From: Nigrospora sphaerica
Taxonomy: Eukaryota > Ascomycota > Sordariomycetes > Amphisphaeriales > Apiosporaceae
Reading direction: 5' to 3'
Length of the DNA stretch: 64,000 bases
Assembly (NCBI GenBank): GCA_018287875.1
Contig: JAGVVL010000009.1
Coordinates: forward strand, 1,488,001 to 1,552,000
The position numbers and the translations under genes were made by a program. Within the stretch, counting starts at the first letter, position 1. The number at the start of each line of letters is the position of its first letter. The notes under the pieces are model-generated. The model saw only the letters and a program-made list of their open reading frames with translations, had not been told where the DNA came from and ran no database searches. Shown here one piece after another: positions 32,977-45,500 of the stretch.

Positions 32977-35900
32977 CCTGCGACGTACGAAGCGGCCAGG
33001 TCCCAATCGCTGGGCGTGAGGAGATCATCCACATAAGTAAGCAATGGATGCCCCACATGTAGGCAGATACCCTCCCCAGGGCGAGATCGTGTGTGTCCTG
33101 GTGGTTGCAGGGGGTGGGGCAGGTCGGAAACGTCATAGTTGGTGTCAGGTCCAAACAATGTCGCCCGAGTTACGGGGGGGGTGTTTTCATCTGGGAACGA
33201 GGCAGCCCCCAAAGGAGCGGCTGCCGACCCCAACCCGGCTTCAGATTTCTCCAGCGGGAAGCCAGCCTGTGGCACAGCTCATAAGCGCGCATTTGACCGG
33301 CCGCTGCAGCATCACATAGGCAATGGCGATTCTCGCAGATGAGAGAAAAGCCCCGTGGAGTGTGAGGGTGGGTTGACCACCCATGGATGGAAATCGGGAG
33401 TGAGAACTTTACACCCCACCCTCCACATCGCAGTTCCTTCCCAGATAGGCAATTGGAAAGCCTTCGGGCTGACAGGAGGTCAGGAGACACACTCTCAGTT
33501 TAGGTCAAGTAGCCAACAGGTCGAAAAAAGGGGGGACAATCAAGATGGGCCCGGGGGCACCGAGGCAACACCCGCGAACACCAGCAGTCCGTTGTTTGCT
33601 TCTCCTGGAAGGTTCGCGGCGTTGGCCGTCAGGGCCGGGGCGCGATTACTATCAAGCTGCACGTGGAATTCGGAGGCCCACAGCGAGGGCGGCAGGTATG
33701 CACGACGGTTGCATCGTCGCGTCAAAGCAAGGCACCAGACAGTCCGACAGGGGCGCTCGGGGAGACGACTGAACGGTACCGCGCGTGTGTCGTGTATCCC
33801 GCACGAGGGTTTTTACAAATTGGCGGCTGTCTTCAGTCCCGGGGAGCGGCCCAGCAGGTCAACGGACGGTAGACCAACCAATCAATTCGGCAGTCACTCA
33901 CATTAAGCGCCGGCGAACTTTGGGCAGCCAAGTTGGGACCCATAGCGACCAGAGCTTCGGTATCGTCAGAGTCGCTCTCTACGAGGGCCTTCAGGGGGGC
34001 CTGTAGCCAGAACCTTTGGGCATTTGGCCTTGTCAGCCGCGATTGACTATACAGAATCCCGGGCTGGGCTGCCTGGCCCCCTTCCCCTCACCCTCCCCAG
34101 CAGCGCGGCAGTGGGCGGCTGGCTCGGCTATTCGCCCCCTCGCCGCGGTTTCGGCGACGACCACAGACGCCTTGCCGCCCAACCCTTTTCTCCGCCAGTG
34201 TTGTTCGACTTGATGTCACCAGGCACCTGCCCACGGGATCGGGGACCCCATTCCGTCCACGAACCAGGCTGCCCAGCGGCGGATCACTAAGCTCCGGAAA
34301 TGATGGAATCTCCAGCGGCGGCGGCACAGTCGAGCATGCTCCCGTGCTCGCATGATCAAAGCCCCCCTCCCCTACCCGGTCTCGTCATATCGGTCCTGTC
34401 TTCCAAGAAGACTGCCCAACTCCAAGCCATGCAACGACTATCACCCCTCTTCCTCGATGCATAGAGGGCCTGGTGTCCGGCATGTACAGTGATGCCGCCT
34501 GTTCCGCCCACCCTGGCAGCAGATATCATCGTCGAATGGGGCACCATTGTGTGGTACCCTTGCCAAATGAGCTCACACCCCATGCCCAAGATACGGGCTA
34601 GGATGTGTTCGTCGGCTCGGTGAGTTGCCAACCACTACCTGTAATGCCAGAGGCAGAAACTGGCCACGGGGTCACACTGGTCTTCCGCCCGAGTGGGGAA
34701 TAACAGGGGAAATTGTCACCACCATTGACACCCAACAGGACATGGAAGTCTGGCTGTCGTCCCAGGGAACTGCGGACGTCCATCCCGGCTCGGATGCCCG
34801 GCCGGCCATCCGGCACCGGTGAGCCCGTCTTTGGCCGAGGAGAAAGCCGGCGAGCATGGGATTGCCCATCGTCGGACAGCTTGCCCACCGCGCAATCGTT
34901 GCCTCTCGCGTCTGCCAAGTCAGAGATGCTCTCGTTTGTTGCCATACACTGCAAAACCAAAAGGGCCAAAGGAGCGCTGGCTCCGTCTTGCGGTAGCATT
35001 TCCCCCATCTTGCTGCGGCCTTGAGTGGTGGGCACGCAGGCGTCCCGTGGCCCCCACGCTGGTGAAATTCGGGGCGGGAGGAGCCTTTTGTCGTACCAAG
35101 TGATCTGATACGAGTCGCCTGCAGGTCAGCACAAGGGCATGATTTCCCGGAGAGGGGAGCACGAACTGCGGAGGTGACTGTCAAGTAGCTGTACTTGGTG
35201 TCACTTGTCTCCCCTTAGTCTACTTCCGGCCAGCTATCCAACCCGAATGTTTTTTTGGAGGGTGACGGTATATCAGTGTATGATCGGCTTGCTCTTCTCA
35301 GCACACCGGGCCTTGTGTTTGACCTATCGGCAACCGATTCAGTTCTTGAGCATGTAGAACGAGGAACAGGCGGCAGCAGAGAGGGAGCGGGTCCACGAAG
35401 GGCTGCGAGGCGGGCACGTGAAGGAAAACGAGAGAGAAAAGGCTTGACCAATTTGATCGGCGGCCTGGACATGCTGGCACGGAGACGGTGCCCCTTCACG
35501 ACAGTCTGGTGGCTTGACATACCGAGTCAAGTCGTGAAGGAAGCTACTGGGACAGCGCGACCGCGGACGTGTCAAAGAGGTATGTAGTCCCAAATGGCCA
35601 GCCAGTGAGCACCATTGGGGTTGCTCACACCCAAGCGAGCCAAGATGGCTGGGCCATCTCGTTGTTTTGCGGCGTCCCATCCCATCCCCTCATTCGTGGG
35701 CACGGATTTGCCTGCTAGCGGGCGGACTGGCGACGGCTCTTGCATGGATGTTCTGCCGTTGCAACCATTGCAATGCATGTGTCAACGGCGACACTGGAAG
35801 AGACGCCAGAGCCGAGGTGGAAGCCATACGCAGCGTGAGAGACGGTGCCTTTGGCCCGAGGCAGGTTGAGCACATGACAAAGCGATGCTGGGGCGTCGAT

Positions 35901-36393
35901 GCGAGGTATGTGTCAAAGGTACCGATGTACAGGCGATAGCGCAGAAGGGCTGTTCCGAGAAATTCCTCAAGGCCCTGCGCGCGAGGAGGTGCTAGCCAAT
36001 GAGAGGCGCGCCCGAGCCGAAGACTTCGGAGGAGGAACACGGCCGTCCTCGACAACGTCGAACGATTCCCGAGCCTTTCGGAACGGTGACGGTTCTCCGC
36101 CCGTTTCCGTATCTTCCTTTTGTCCTCTGGCCCATGCCGGCCGGCTTTGGAGTTCTTGCACATTCCCGCCGTCCCTTTGGCCGTCGCTGGACCCGTGTCA
36201 CCTCGTCCAGACACGCACCCCCGCAACGACCCTGCGGCTAGCAATGGGACGAGCTCTCTCACCAATCACAGTCGTGCGCCCGGCCAGAGGACCTCGGACA
36301 CAGCCAATTGCAACACGCACGTGGGGGAAGGGGATTGGGTGCCTCCTCTTGCAGCCCGCGAGAGCCGCGGCGGGCTGACTGGACAGAGCAAAA

Positions 36394-36515
36394 GAGAGAG
36401 AGAGAGAGGAGGGACACGGGCAGGACGGGGGGGAGAGGGAGAGGGAGAGAACGCGGGCGCGAGGAAGGCGGCGGGCACACGCACACACGCACACGCACGC
36501 ACTCGCACACTACAT
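36394..36515. repeat. GA-rich tract followed by CA/CACACG microsatellite
   Basis: An uninterrupted GA run (36394-36409) leads into GGGAGAGGGAGAG-type purine DNA (36428-36450) and then ACACACGCACACG repeats (36475-36515). It lies about 550-660 bp upstream of the small gene at 37059 and could influence promoter chromatin; that is inference. Confidence 0.8.
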
Positions 36516-37058
36516 CCACGCTGGCAGCGACGAAGGCAGAGATACCCCCCCCTCTCCCCAGCCCGTTTCGCCCGAGACACTGCCCGGCCCTCCAAGGTTT
36601 CTCCTGCGGCCTTGGCTCGGGAGGGTCTGATGGGCGGACTCTCGCGGTTGTCCGAAATTCAATTCGTCTGTTTCGTTTTTGCTTGGCGGAGATAGGCCGT
36701 GTTATCTGCGTACCTCCCGGCCGGCGGATGGACGACGATCCATGCCACCCATCCTGAGCCCGAGCCAGACGAGGGGAGCGACTGGAACCATGTAGGGATC
36801 AGCCCAAAGGCATGTGTCAGAAGGCGACAGCCCGTCTGTCGTCTAGTCCTTCCCGACTACATAAGAAGCCGTTCCTCAAGTATCTGTCGGATGATTTCCC
36901 TTCCCTCCTCATCTTCATCAGCTCAGACTCTCTTCTCACTCCAGACCACTCTCTACGTGTTCTCATCCTCCTGATTCCTGGCGAATCCCACTCCACAGAA
37001 CACCGCCTCTCCGCCACTACACACACCAATCACGGTATCACCACCAACACTCTTCACC

Positions 37059-37319
37059 ATGTCCAGCTACACCACCAAGGACGTCCGCAGCCTCGACCGC
37101 AGCTCCATGGTCTTCCTCTCTCTTGCCCCCGCCACCTCGGAGTGCTACCCTTCGGCCCAGCAGACCGCTCCCTCTCCTCCGGTCCGCCCTCGCCGCAGCT
37201 CCAGCGCTGCCAGTGACGGCAGCACCCGCTACCTGAAGCTGGGCCCCGTCCACTGGGGCGAGCACCTCGGCGAGGAGCAGGAGGACTTCCACCACGTCAC
37301 TTCCTCCGCCCCCCAATAG
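37059..37319 (+). CDS. Small conserved fungal protein of unknown function (86 aa)
   Basis: A single-exon 86-codon gene starting MSSYTTKDVRSLDRSSMVFLSL. The context before the ATG (CTTCACC) is a good fungal start, and the preceding 160 bases are a CT/CA-rich leader without G-rich stretches, typical of a highly expressed fungal gene. Coding bias is strong, with almost only C/G third positions (TCC, CGC, CTC, CCC), much stronger than in surrounding frames. The protein has a Ser/Pro/Arg-rich centre and ends with a YLKLGPVHWGEHLGEEQ block followed by DFHHV; I recall similar LGPVHWG motifs in small hypothetical proteins of Sordariomycetes but no function. There is no signal peptide and no membrane segment. 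It has more than 7 kb of empty DNA upstream and 5 kb downstream. Confidence 0.75.
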   Translation: MSSYTTKDVRSLDRSSMVFLSLAPATSECYPSAQQTAPSPPVRPRRSSSAASDGSTRYLKLGPVHWGEHLGEEQEDFHHVTSSAPQ

Positions 37320-40300
37320 AGGGACCGGGTCTTGCGGCTGTCGCTGCTCTTAAAACAGCAACCGACCATGGGCATACAGAACCAGCACCACCAACACAAC
37401 CAAGCTAAAGCACAAAAGAGCGTTACGACAATTTGATGACATGGAGAAAGCGATAGAGTTGATCATTCCATTTGACTTGGGCGGGTGCGCGCAACGAGGG
37501 CGACTGGAGATCTCACGATGCACTGAGTTTCCGTTCCCAAAGTGCTTTTTTTTTTCTGTTTGGGGTCGACGCGGTACTAGCTTACCCCGAGGCCAAGGAG
37601 GGGTCTTACGAGATCGAGGGACCTAGGAACTTGCCAGATGGGAATCTCGCGCAACAACGGACAAGTTGGATATGGGAAAGCGATCGGGTACCGGCGGGGG
37701 TTCATGTTTCTTACCCGCGTACTGCTTTCAACAGAGATACCAAAGAACAAGACAATAAATCCAAACGGATATGCCGGGGAGCCCAACGCTTCCCCAACGT
37801 CGAGTGAGATTGCGTGATTCAGAGGCTAAGGCAAGCCACCTGGGCCGCGTTGGAGAGACGGCGGCACAAGTCGAGCGAAACTGGTTGGCGGCGTGCAGCT
37901 GACACCAACACACCCGTTGTGCATCTATTCCCGCGTCGTGAGCCGCCTCCGACTTCCCGTTCCGGACTGGGGTCCCAGGATGGGTGTGCCGGCAACTGGT
38001 TCAGGCGGACGCGGGATCAGCGTGTCCGTCGTCCCTTCGTTCTCCCGTTCTCCCCTCGTCTGTTCTCTCCATCTATCGCCTTCCTTTCGCCCTAGAGCCG
38101 AGGCCAATGCGAGGCGAGTGCCGACCGACCGGGTCTGGGCGTGCAGCGCGGCCAATGAGCCGGAGAAATTAGGTTATGACATACTAGCCCATATCACACT
38201 GGTTCAGCGTTGCACGACGGCCAAGTGGGCGGGCTCACTCCTATACAACGGGGACCCCCCTACCTTTTCTGCGTCTGTTTGTCCCTGCCCCTTATCAATC
38301 ATGTCGGATCGACGGATCGGCGACGTGCCAAGCGGCACGCTGCTCAATACCAAGCCTCTGAATGGCCCCTTCGAGGCGTGGCAGTTCTGATCACTGGCTA
38401 CGACGTTATGGAGCTTGCCTTTGTGCTATTTATTCTCGCCAGGCTTAGCAGGCCCCCTGCGTTGAAACGGGATGCAAAACAAAACATGCGAGCCCTGTCA
38501 CTACGGTGTGGGGGAGGTCGAAAATAGCTGGCACGCGGGGCACGGGGAGACGGAGAGAGCCCTAGAGGGGAGAGCGAGAGTGAGAGATAAGACGGAACAT
38601 GCGCTTTGCGTATTGGTCAGCCGCTGACGTCGATGGGGTCGCAACTGTCGTGATGACGAGGGTACCCCGTGTCTGGCGGGCGGACAAAACATCCCTAGCT
38701 ACATGTGAACACGGAGGGGATAGGTATAGTTACTCGGTACCTAGTACTGTGAGTATAGCGTCTCATGCGGCCAGCGCCTGGGCTAGCCAGCCAACAACCA
38801 GCCAGAGGCGGCATTCCCGTGTCTGGGAAACGCCGCGTGTGCTCCCTTCGCCCCTTTGCCCCGCGAAGATGAAGGAACAGATATGATGACGGTCGCTGGC
38901 ACCGGGGCACATTGCAATGTGCCACCAAAACACCCACACTTAACGTAAGAGAAGGCGATCCACTGCTACCGCTACTTGCCTCTTACTCAGGCCTCACCAC
39001 CAGCGCCCGCCTGTCCGAGCCGCTTGTAGAAGGCTGTCTGTCCCTTTCTCACCGCTATTCTCCTGGGTTCCCCACGCTTGCGGCCACTGTAATGGCGATG
39101 CGATGCTGCGCGACACAGGCGCACCACGGGGCTTGGCCGGTCCGCTTGGTTAGTGCTTGTCCGTCGGTCCACTCGCCCGTGCTGTCTGGCCTGGGCGCGC
39201 GAACCGCAGGCAAACAGAAACAGACGAACTCAGGCGCAGCAGAGGGAAGCCGTCCCGCCCCCCCTCGGGGCTTCCCACCTAATGGAAGCAGTGCGAGCAG
39301 CGCTTAAGCGCCACCGGCACCGCGCGGCCATAGTCGTAGACCACATGACTTTGGGAAGTCGACTCGGAGCCCGAGAAGCAGGCATCATGGCTGATGACGG
39401 GGGAGGGGCAAGGGCGACGCCCGTACCGGAGATACCTGCTCCCGGGTTGGGCCAGCGCAGCAAGAGTCTCCCAGAGCCTCGCCCGGCTTGGCAGGTGCGC
39501 GGGCGGCTCCCAGCATTCCCCCGGCCGTCGCACTAATAAGGGGGGCCCGGACGACCTGGAGAGGCTTTTGGCCACCGAAGGTAGGGCAAAGACAAGCTCA
39601 GGTAGCCTGACCCGCTGAGCATAGCAATATAGTCTGACTTGGCAGTCCATCAGGGTTCCTCCCCTCCCCCACGTGCCTTCGGATAAGCGACACGCACGAC
39701 GCACACGGCCATACACATACGCGGCGGACGGCATTTGCGCCCATACGCGTTGGCGGCGTCGTCGGACGGCACGACGCGCGGGTGATCGACAGAGCATGTT
39801 GCCACGGCAGCCTGCCAGGAAGGGCGGCCAGGGCCAATCTGGTAGTTCCCCGAGAAAGCCGTAGCCGTCTATCGCAAGCCTCGCCAGCCCAGTTAGCGGC
39901 AATCCTTCTCTCCCTCTCTCCCTTTCTGGGGAGGAACAAGGAGCAGGCTGCCGGCGCTAGTGGGGGTTGGCAGTTTCGGGCTGCCGCGGGAAAACATTGG
40001 TCGCCAGCCAAAGACGGTAGCAGAAACTGGCACGGGGGGCTTCCGGGCAGGGATATCGACCTTCCATCAACAACTAGGCTTTCTTGGCGACGGCATCGCA
40101 ATGCATACTCGAGCCCACCTTCGCCACTACGCCCGCCTCCAGATCCCACTGTTGAGGCCGTCTTACCTCGGACGGTGAGAGCTGGACCGTTTGCAGTGCG
40201 CATTGATGCAACTCTGGCATGGGTGTCGGCAGGCAGCAACCTCGCTATGCTCCCCTCTATCGCTGTCACGGCCTCATTTATTCATTCCTTGGCAGGCCCG

Positions 40301-42559
40301 TGGCGTATACCACGTACCCTGGCCACCCTGACGCGCAACACAAAAACTCAGCGAAACGAGCCAAGGTCTCTGTGCTGGGACGCATGGTGCATCGTAAAGA
40401 TCCGTCCTACCTGGGGCCGCTGCCAAGAGCGAATGGGGGAAACACAGGCTCGTAAGGGCCCGCAGCGCAATATATCGACGGATAGCGCTCCGCGGCCGTC
40501 GCCGTCCGGACCCTGTCTTCCGCCGGCGCCTTGCACTGGCCATGGCTATCTGATCGTCTTTCCCCCTTTCCCGTGAGCGTGGTCCGCCGTCGCGAGCCCC
40601 CTCCCCCCCGTTCTTCTTTTCTTGTGACGCAGTGCGTCCACCTCCGGCAACCTCGCTGTATCACCGGAGCTGTCGGCCATCTTGTTCAGCAAGGCCTTCG
40701 GAGTTCCAAGGGAACCTGGTCGAGTCGGACAGCGACATGAGCCGGCTGCCGTTGGCCGTCGTCCCCTATCGGATACCGGGATCCTCACTGTTCTCTCTGC
40801 CGCCTGACGGTACGGGGGCCTTCGCCGAGGGCAACGGCTTACTACACCCTGGAGTCTGCTAAGGTCCCATTTTCCACAGAGGGTCTTACCGGTTGCTGGC
40901 GACGAGGTCACAAGTGAGCGGGGGCTTCTTTCAAACCAAAAACTAGCTCATACGGAAGGCTCTCCATGTCGCAGACAGGCAGGCTCGGCAGGCATGCCCG
41001 ATACTCTTCGTCGACAGCGGTGCCCTAGCAAGTCGCCACTGCCGTGCTCAGCGCGAAGCCTCTGGTAAGCCGGAAACTCGGCCAAGAAATTAGTTTGGGT
41101 GAGCAGATAGGTGGCGAGGAGGTAGGTAGATAGGCCGCTGAAAGCTGACTGCCAGAGTCTCCAAGAGTCGGTGCAGACCCAGAGTCAGTTGCGGATGGTG
41201 CTTTTCACCGCGGACTGCTGGGCGTCAGGGTCCAACCTGCACATCCGATACACCACCGCATCAGGCAGCCCGGCTGATGTCAAGTCGTGGATGACGATGC
41301 GTTGTTTGAGTCGACAGACAAGCTTTTAAGGGTTTCACCCTGCAGTAAATCGCAGCTGATCCCTCTTAGCCACAGGAGGAGATATGCAGGCCACCTGTCC
41401 AGGGAATGCACGGGATGCCCTATACGGATTGCCAACCCCTCAATCTGTTGGCCCTTCACACCGCGACGGAGAACAGACTGCGTGAAGGGGTGGACTGCTG
41501 TGAGAAGCAAGCCCCGCGTTCAGCACCAGCGGGCTGCCCGTCTCCGTAGGTTTCTCGTTATCGTTCACATGCCTGGGCGATCTTCTCCAGGCCGCCCACA
41601 CTAACAGCCCTATATTTGATTCAAGTCGCTGAGGCTCTGCAGGACTACGAGTCAACGCGCGTGCGTCTTCACCACTAGACTCCCCATCCGCTTGCTCAGA
41701 ATGCTCGCCCGCTGGCGATCCCCCTTGATTCTCACTGCTGATGCAAAGGCCAGTCTTTTGGTTGAGTTTCTTATGACGACTACTTATGTCTACCTCGGCT
41801 GCTATGGGTGACGCAGCAGTCAGTGACCAGGTAGCAGGCCTTCATCTCGAGCCCCCTTCCCAACCGTCTCTCGTATCCCTGGATGAATGAGGAAGGACGG
41901 TATGGTTTCGGTGCAGGGTGCCTTGTTGCTGCCTCCAGTCAGTAGTTGCGAAGTGGATGCTATTTATGTGTATTAGTTCATTGCCAACACAACGGTAAAC
42001 GTCTGTAAGCACGATTCAGCTTATTCATCAAGCATATGAGAAGGAGCTGCACGTATCTTTTATCATATCTTTCTCCTCACTTCCCCTCAAGATAGCAATA
42101 CGGTATGGCATGTTCATATATGTATTCATATAGATGACTTACAGCACGAGACCGGAAAGAGAGAGCTGGGCAGCTGCCGATGATAATGGGATGAGGAACA
42201 GGTGAATGGAATGGCGGCAGGTTCGGAGGAGTACAGCTGTACTGGACCCCACCTTCTGCTCTAGCTCCAGCTTCTGGTCGCGGCTGGACTTCGGTTGTTG
42301 TCGTTAGGACGCGGCTGCTTTGCTTGCCATCATGGAGCTCCAAACATCCATCCATATTTCCTATCGGAGCATTGGAAAGCTCGTTTGCCATTGACAGCTG
42401 GTAAACCTACTACGAGTCAACAAGCTGTGCTGAAGACGCTGCTCGCGTCAGCCGAAAACGACAACAACAGCATTGGGACGCAGGCACAGCACCGTTCATC
42501 CGTTAGGACGCACTTCTATGTAAAACCCGAGGCCGGAGGATGCGAATGCCTTCGCGACC
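37320..42559. other. Gene-poor stretch (5.2 kb) before CFT1
   Basis: No supported gene. Frames such as 39279-39902 (-), 39598-40269 (-) and 39782-40576 (+) are 200-264 codons long but lie on top of each other on both strands, are rich in Arg/Pro/Ala as expected of random GC-rich frames, and have no motif. The final 500 bp is the CFT1 promoter and leader. Confidence 0.4.
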
Positions 42560-45500
42560 ATGCAGTGCTACTCGGAGTTGACGCCTCCCACGGCAGTCAC
42601 CCACTCGCTCGTCCTTCCCTTCACCTCGGCGCAAAGCAGCAACCTCGTCGTCGCCCGCGCCTCGCTCCTCCAAATCTTCACCACCACGACCATCTCGGCC
42701 GAGGTGGACAATGCCCAGAACTCCTCCAAGCTCGAGTCCTCCAAGACCACCGACCAGTACGACAGCCGCATCCACGACGATGAGGGTCTCGAATCCTCCT
42801 TCCTGGGCGCCGACTCGATGCTCGTACGCTCCGACCGCTCCCAATATACCAAGTTGGTGCTCGTGGCCGAGTACCCGCTGGCCGGCACCATCACCGGCCT
42901 AGCGCGTGTCCGCGTGCAGGCGTCGCGCTCGGGAGGCGAGGCCCTGCTGCTGGCCTTCCGCGACGCGAAGCTGAGCACCGTCGAGTGGGACCCCCACAAG
43001 CACTCGATTTACACCACCACCGTCCACTACTACGAGCAAGACGAGCTACAGAAGGCACCGTGGGCTGCGCCGCTGAGCGCCTACGTCAACTTCCTAGCCG
43101 CCGACCCCGGCAGTCGCTGCGCCGCCCTCAAGTTCGGCGCCCGGAGCCTCGCCATCCTGCAGTTCAGCCATGCCGACGAGGACGTAGAGATGGGTGACTG
43201 GGACGAAGACTTGGATGGACCGCGACCAGCGAAGGAGCTGTCGACCACGATTGTAAATGGAACTAGCAGCAGTGAAGAGACACCATATTCATCCTCATTC
43301 GTACTGCGACTCTCCAACCTTGATCCTAGTCTCATTCATCCCGTGCATCTTGCCTTCCTCCACGAGTACCGGGAGCCCACCTTCGGCATCCTGTCCTCGA
43401 CCATGGCACCGTCTGCCGCCCTCGGCCGAAAGGATCACCTCTCCTACATGGTCTTCACGTTGGATCTGAAGCAGAAGGCGTCCACCACCATCTTGTCGGT
43501 CAACGGCCTGCCGCAGGACCTCTTCCGCGTCATGGCCCTGCCTGCTCCGGTCGGCGGCGCGCTCCTCGTGGGAACCAACGAGCTCATACACGTTGACCAA
43601 TCCGGAAAGTCGCACGGCGTGGCTGTCAACCCATTCGCGAGACAGGCCACGTCCTTTGGCCTGGTCGATCAGTCGGATCTTCATATGCGACTGGAGGGCT
43701 GCGAGATTGAGGTCCTTTCGGAGGAGACTGGCGAGCTTTTCATCGCGCTGAACGACGGACGCGTCGCCCTTGTGACGTTCCGCATCGATGGGCGCACAGT
43801 AGCCGGCCTGGACATCAAGCTGCTGCCACAGGAGCCCGGAAGCTCCATCCTCGCGACTCGCACCTCCACCCTGACCAAACTCGGGAAGAACACCATGTTC
43901 GTCGGCAGCGAGGAAAGCGACTCCCTTGTCATCGGCTGGACCCGCAAGCAGGCCCAGTCCTTTAAAAAGAAGGGACGTGTCCACGACGACACGCTGGGTA
44001 TCGACCTGGATGAGGAGGACTTGGACGATATGGACGATGATGACTTGTACGGCGACGGCCCGGCGCTGGCTCAGCCAACGCCAGAGGCGTCAGCGAGCGG
44101 CAACCGGAAGTCTGGGGACCTGCAATTCAGGATCCATGACCGACTGGTAAATATCGCTCCCATCAGGGATTTGACCCTTGGGCCTGGCGCGCATGCTGCA
44201 GATGGCGGCCCTGAAGCCGGAGTCAAGGCGGTGTCGAGCGACCTTAGTCTTGTTTGTGCCACGGGGAGAGGCAACGGGGGTGCCCTATCAATCATCAACC
44301 GCGAGATCCAGCCCAAGGTCATTGGCCAGTTCGATTTCCCCGAGGCCCGAGGCCTTTGGACCATCGCCGCCCAGAAGCCCGTTCCCAAGGCCTTGCAAGG
44401 GGATAAAGGTGCCGCCTCCATGGGAGCGGATTTTGACACATCGACATGGTTCGACATGTTCATGATAGTGTCCAAGATCGACCTGGATGGCTATGAGACA
44501 TCAGACGTGTATGCGCTTACGGGGGCCGGCTTCGAGCAGCTCACCGGCACCGAGTTTGATCCTGCAGCGGGCTTCACGATAGAAGCGGGCACTATGGGCA
44601 AGCACAAGAAAATCATCCAGGTGCTCAAAGCAGAGGTTCGCTGCTACGATGGAGGTCAGCAGCACCTACTTCCACCCCGCGTGCTATGCTAATCCTTGCA
44701 GACTTCGGTCTAAGCCAGATAATACCGATGCTGGACGAGGATACTGGAGCGGAGCCCCGAGTTATCAGTGCCAGCATAGCCGACCCCTACTTGCTGCTGG
44801 TCCGGGACGACTCGAGTGTCTGTGTCATTAGCATCGACAGCAATCTTGAGCTCGAAGAAATCGAAAAGGAGGACGACACTCTCCTGGCAACCAAGTGGCT
44901 GTCAGGGTGCCTTTACGAGGACACGTCCGGCATGTTCGCCCAGACTTCGACGGACAAGGGTTCTGCTGCCGGGGAAAACATAGCCATGTTTCTCTTGAGT
45001 GCCAATGGGTCTCTCTACGTATGATGACACTCCTCCTCTGGCCACGTTCCACGCCCAACTGACCCATCTAGGTATACGCGCTGCCCAACTTGTCCAAGCC
45101 GATATACGTCATCGAGGGCTTGTGCTACGTTCCTCCCGTCCTTTCAGCTGGCTACACTCCGAAGCGTCGAAGCGCTAAGGAAACCCTCACGGAGGTGTTG
45201 GTTGCGGACCTGGGAGACTCGGCGTCTTCATCTCCGTTCCTGACTGTAAGTTTCATGAGTAGGATTTCCGTTCTTCGTCACTGACGTCCCTAGGTCCGCC
45301 ATGCGAACGATGACTTGACCATCTACGAGCCGTTCCGGGTTTTGTCACCCGATGACAACGACCTATCCAAATCTCTACACTTTCAGAAAATCTCCAACGA
45401 TCGACTGGCCAAGAGCCCAGCGGCGGTCTCAGAGGACGAAGCTGAGCAGCAGCCTCGTATGGTCCCGATGCGGAAGTGCCCAGACATTGGGGGATACAAG

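Larger units (their letters stand above)
29598..37058. other. Gene-poor stretch (7.5 kb) upstream of a small conserved gene
   Basis: No supported gene. Open frames of 100-205 codons (for example 31518-32135 minus, 35690-36265 minus and 36120-36695 plus) lack motifs and overlap each other on both strands. Simple repeats lie at 30226-30250 (CAA/CAG), 32941-32976, and 36394-36515 (GA then CA). The last ~160 bp (36895-37055) are C/T/A-rich, like a leader of the gene at 37059. The block may be a long regulatory region for that gene. Confidence 0.4.
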
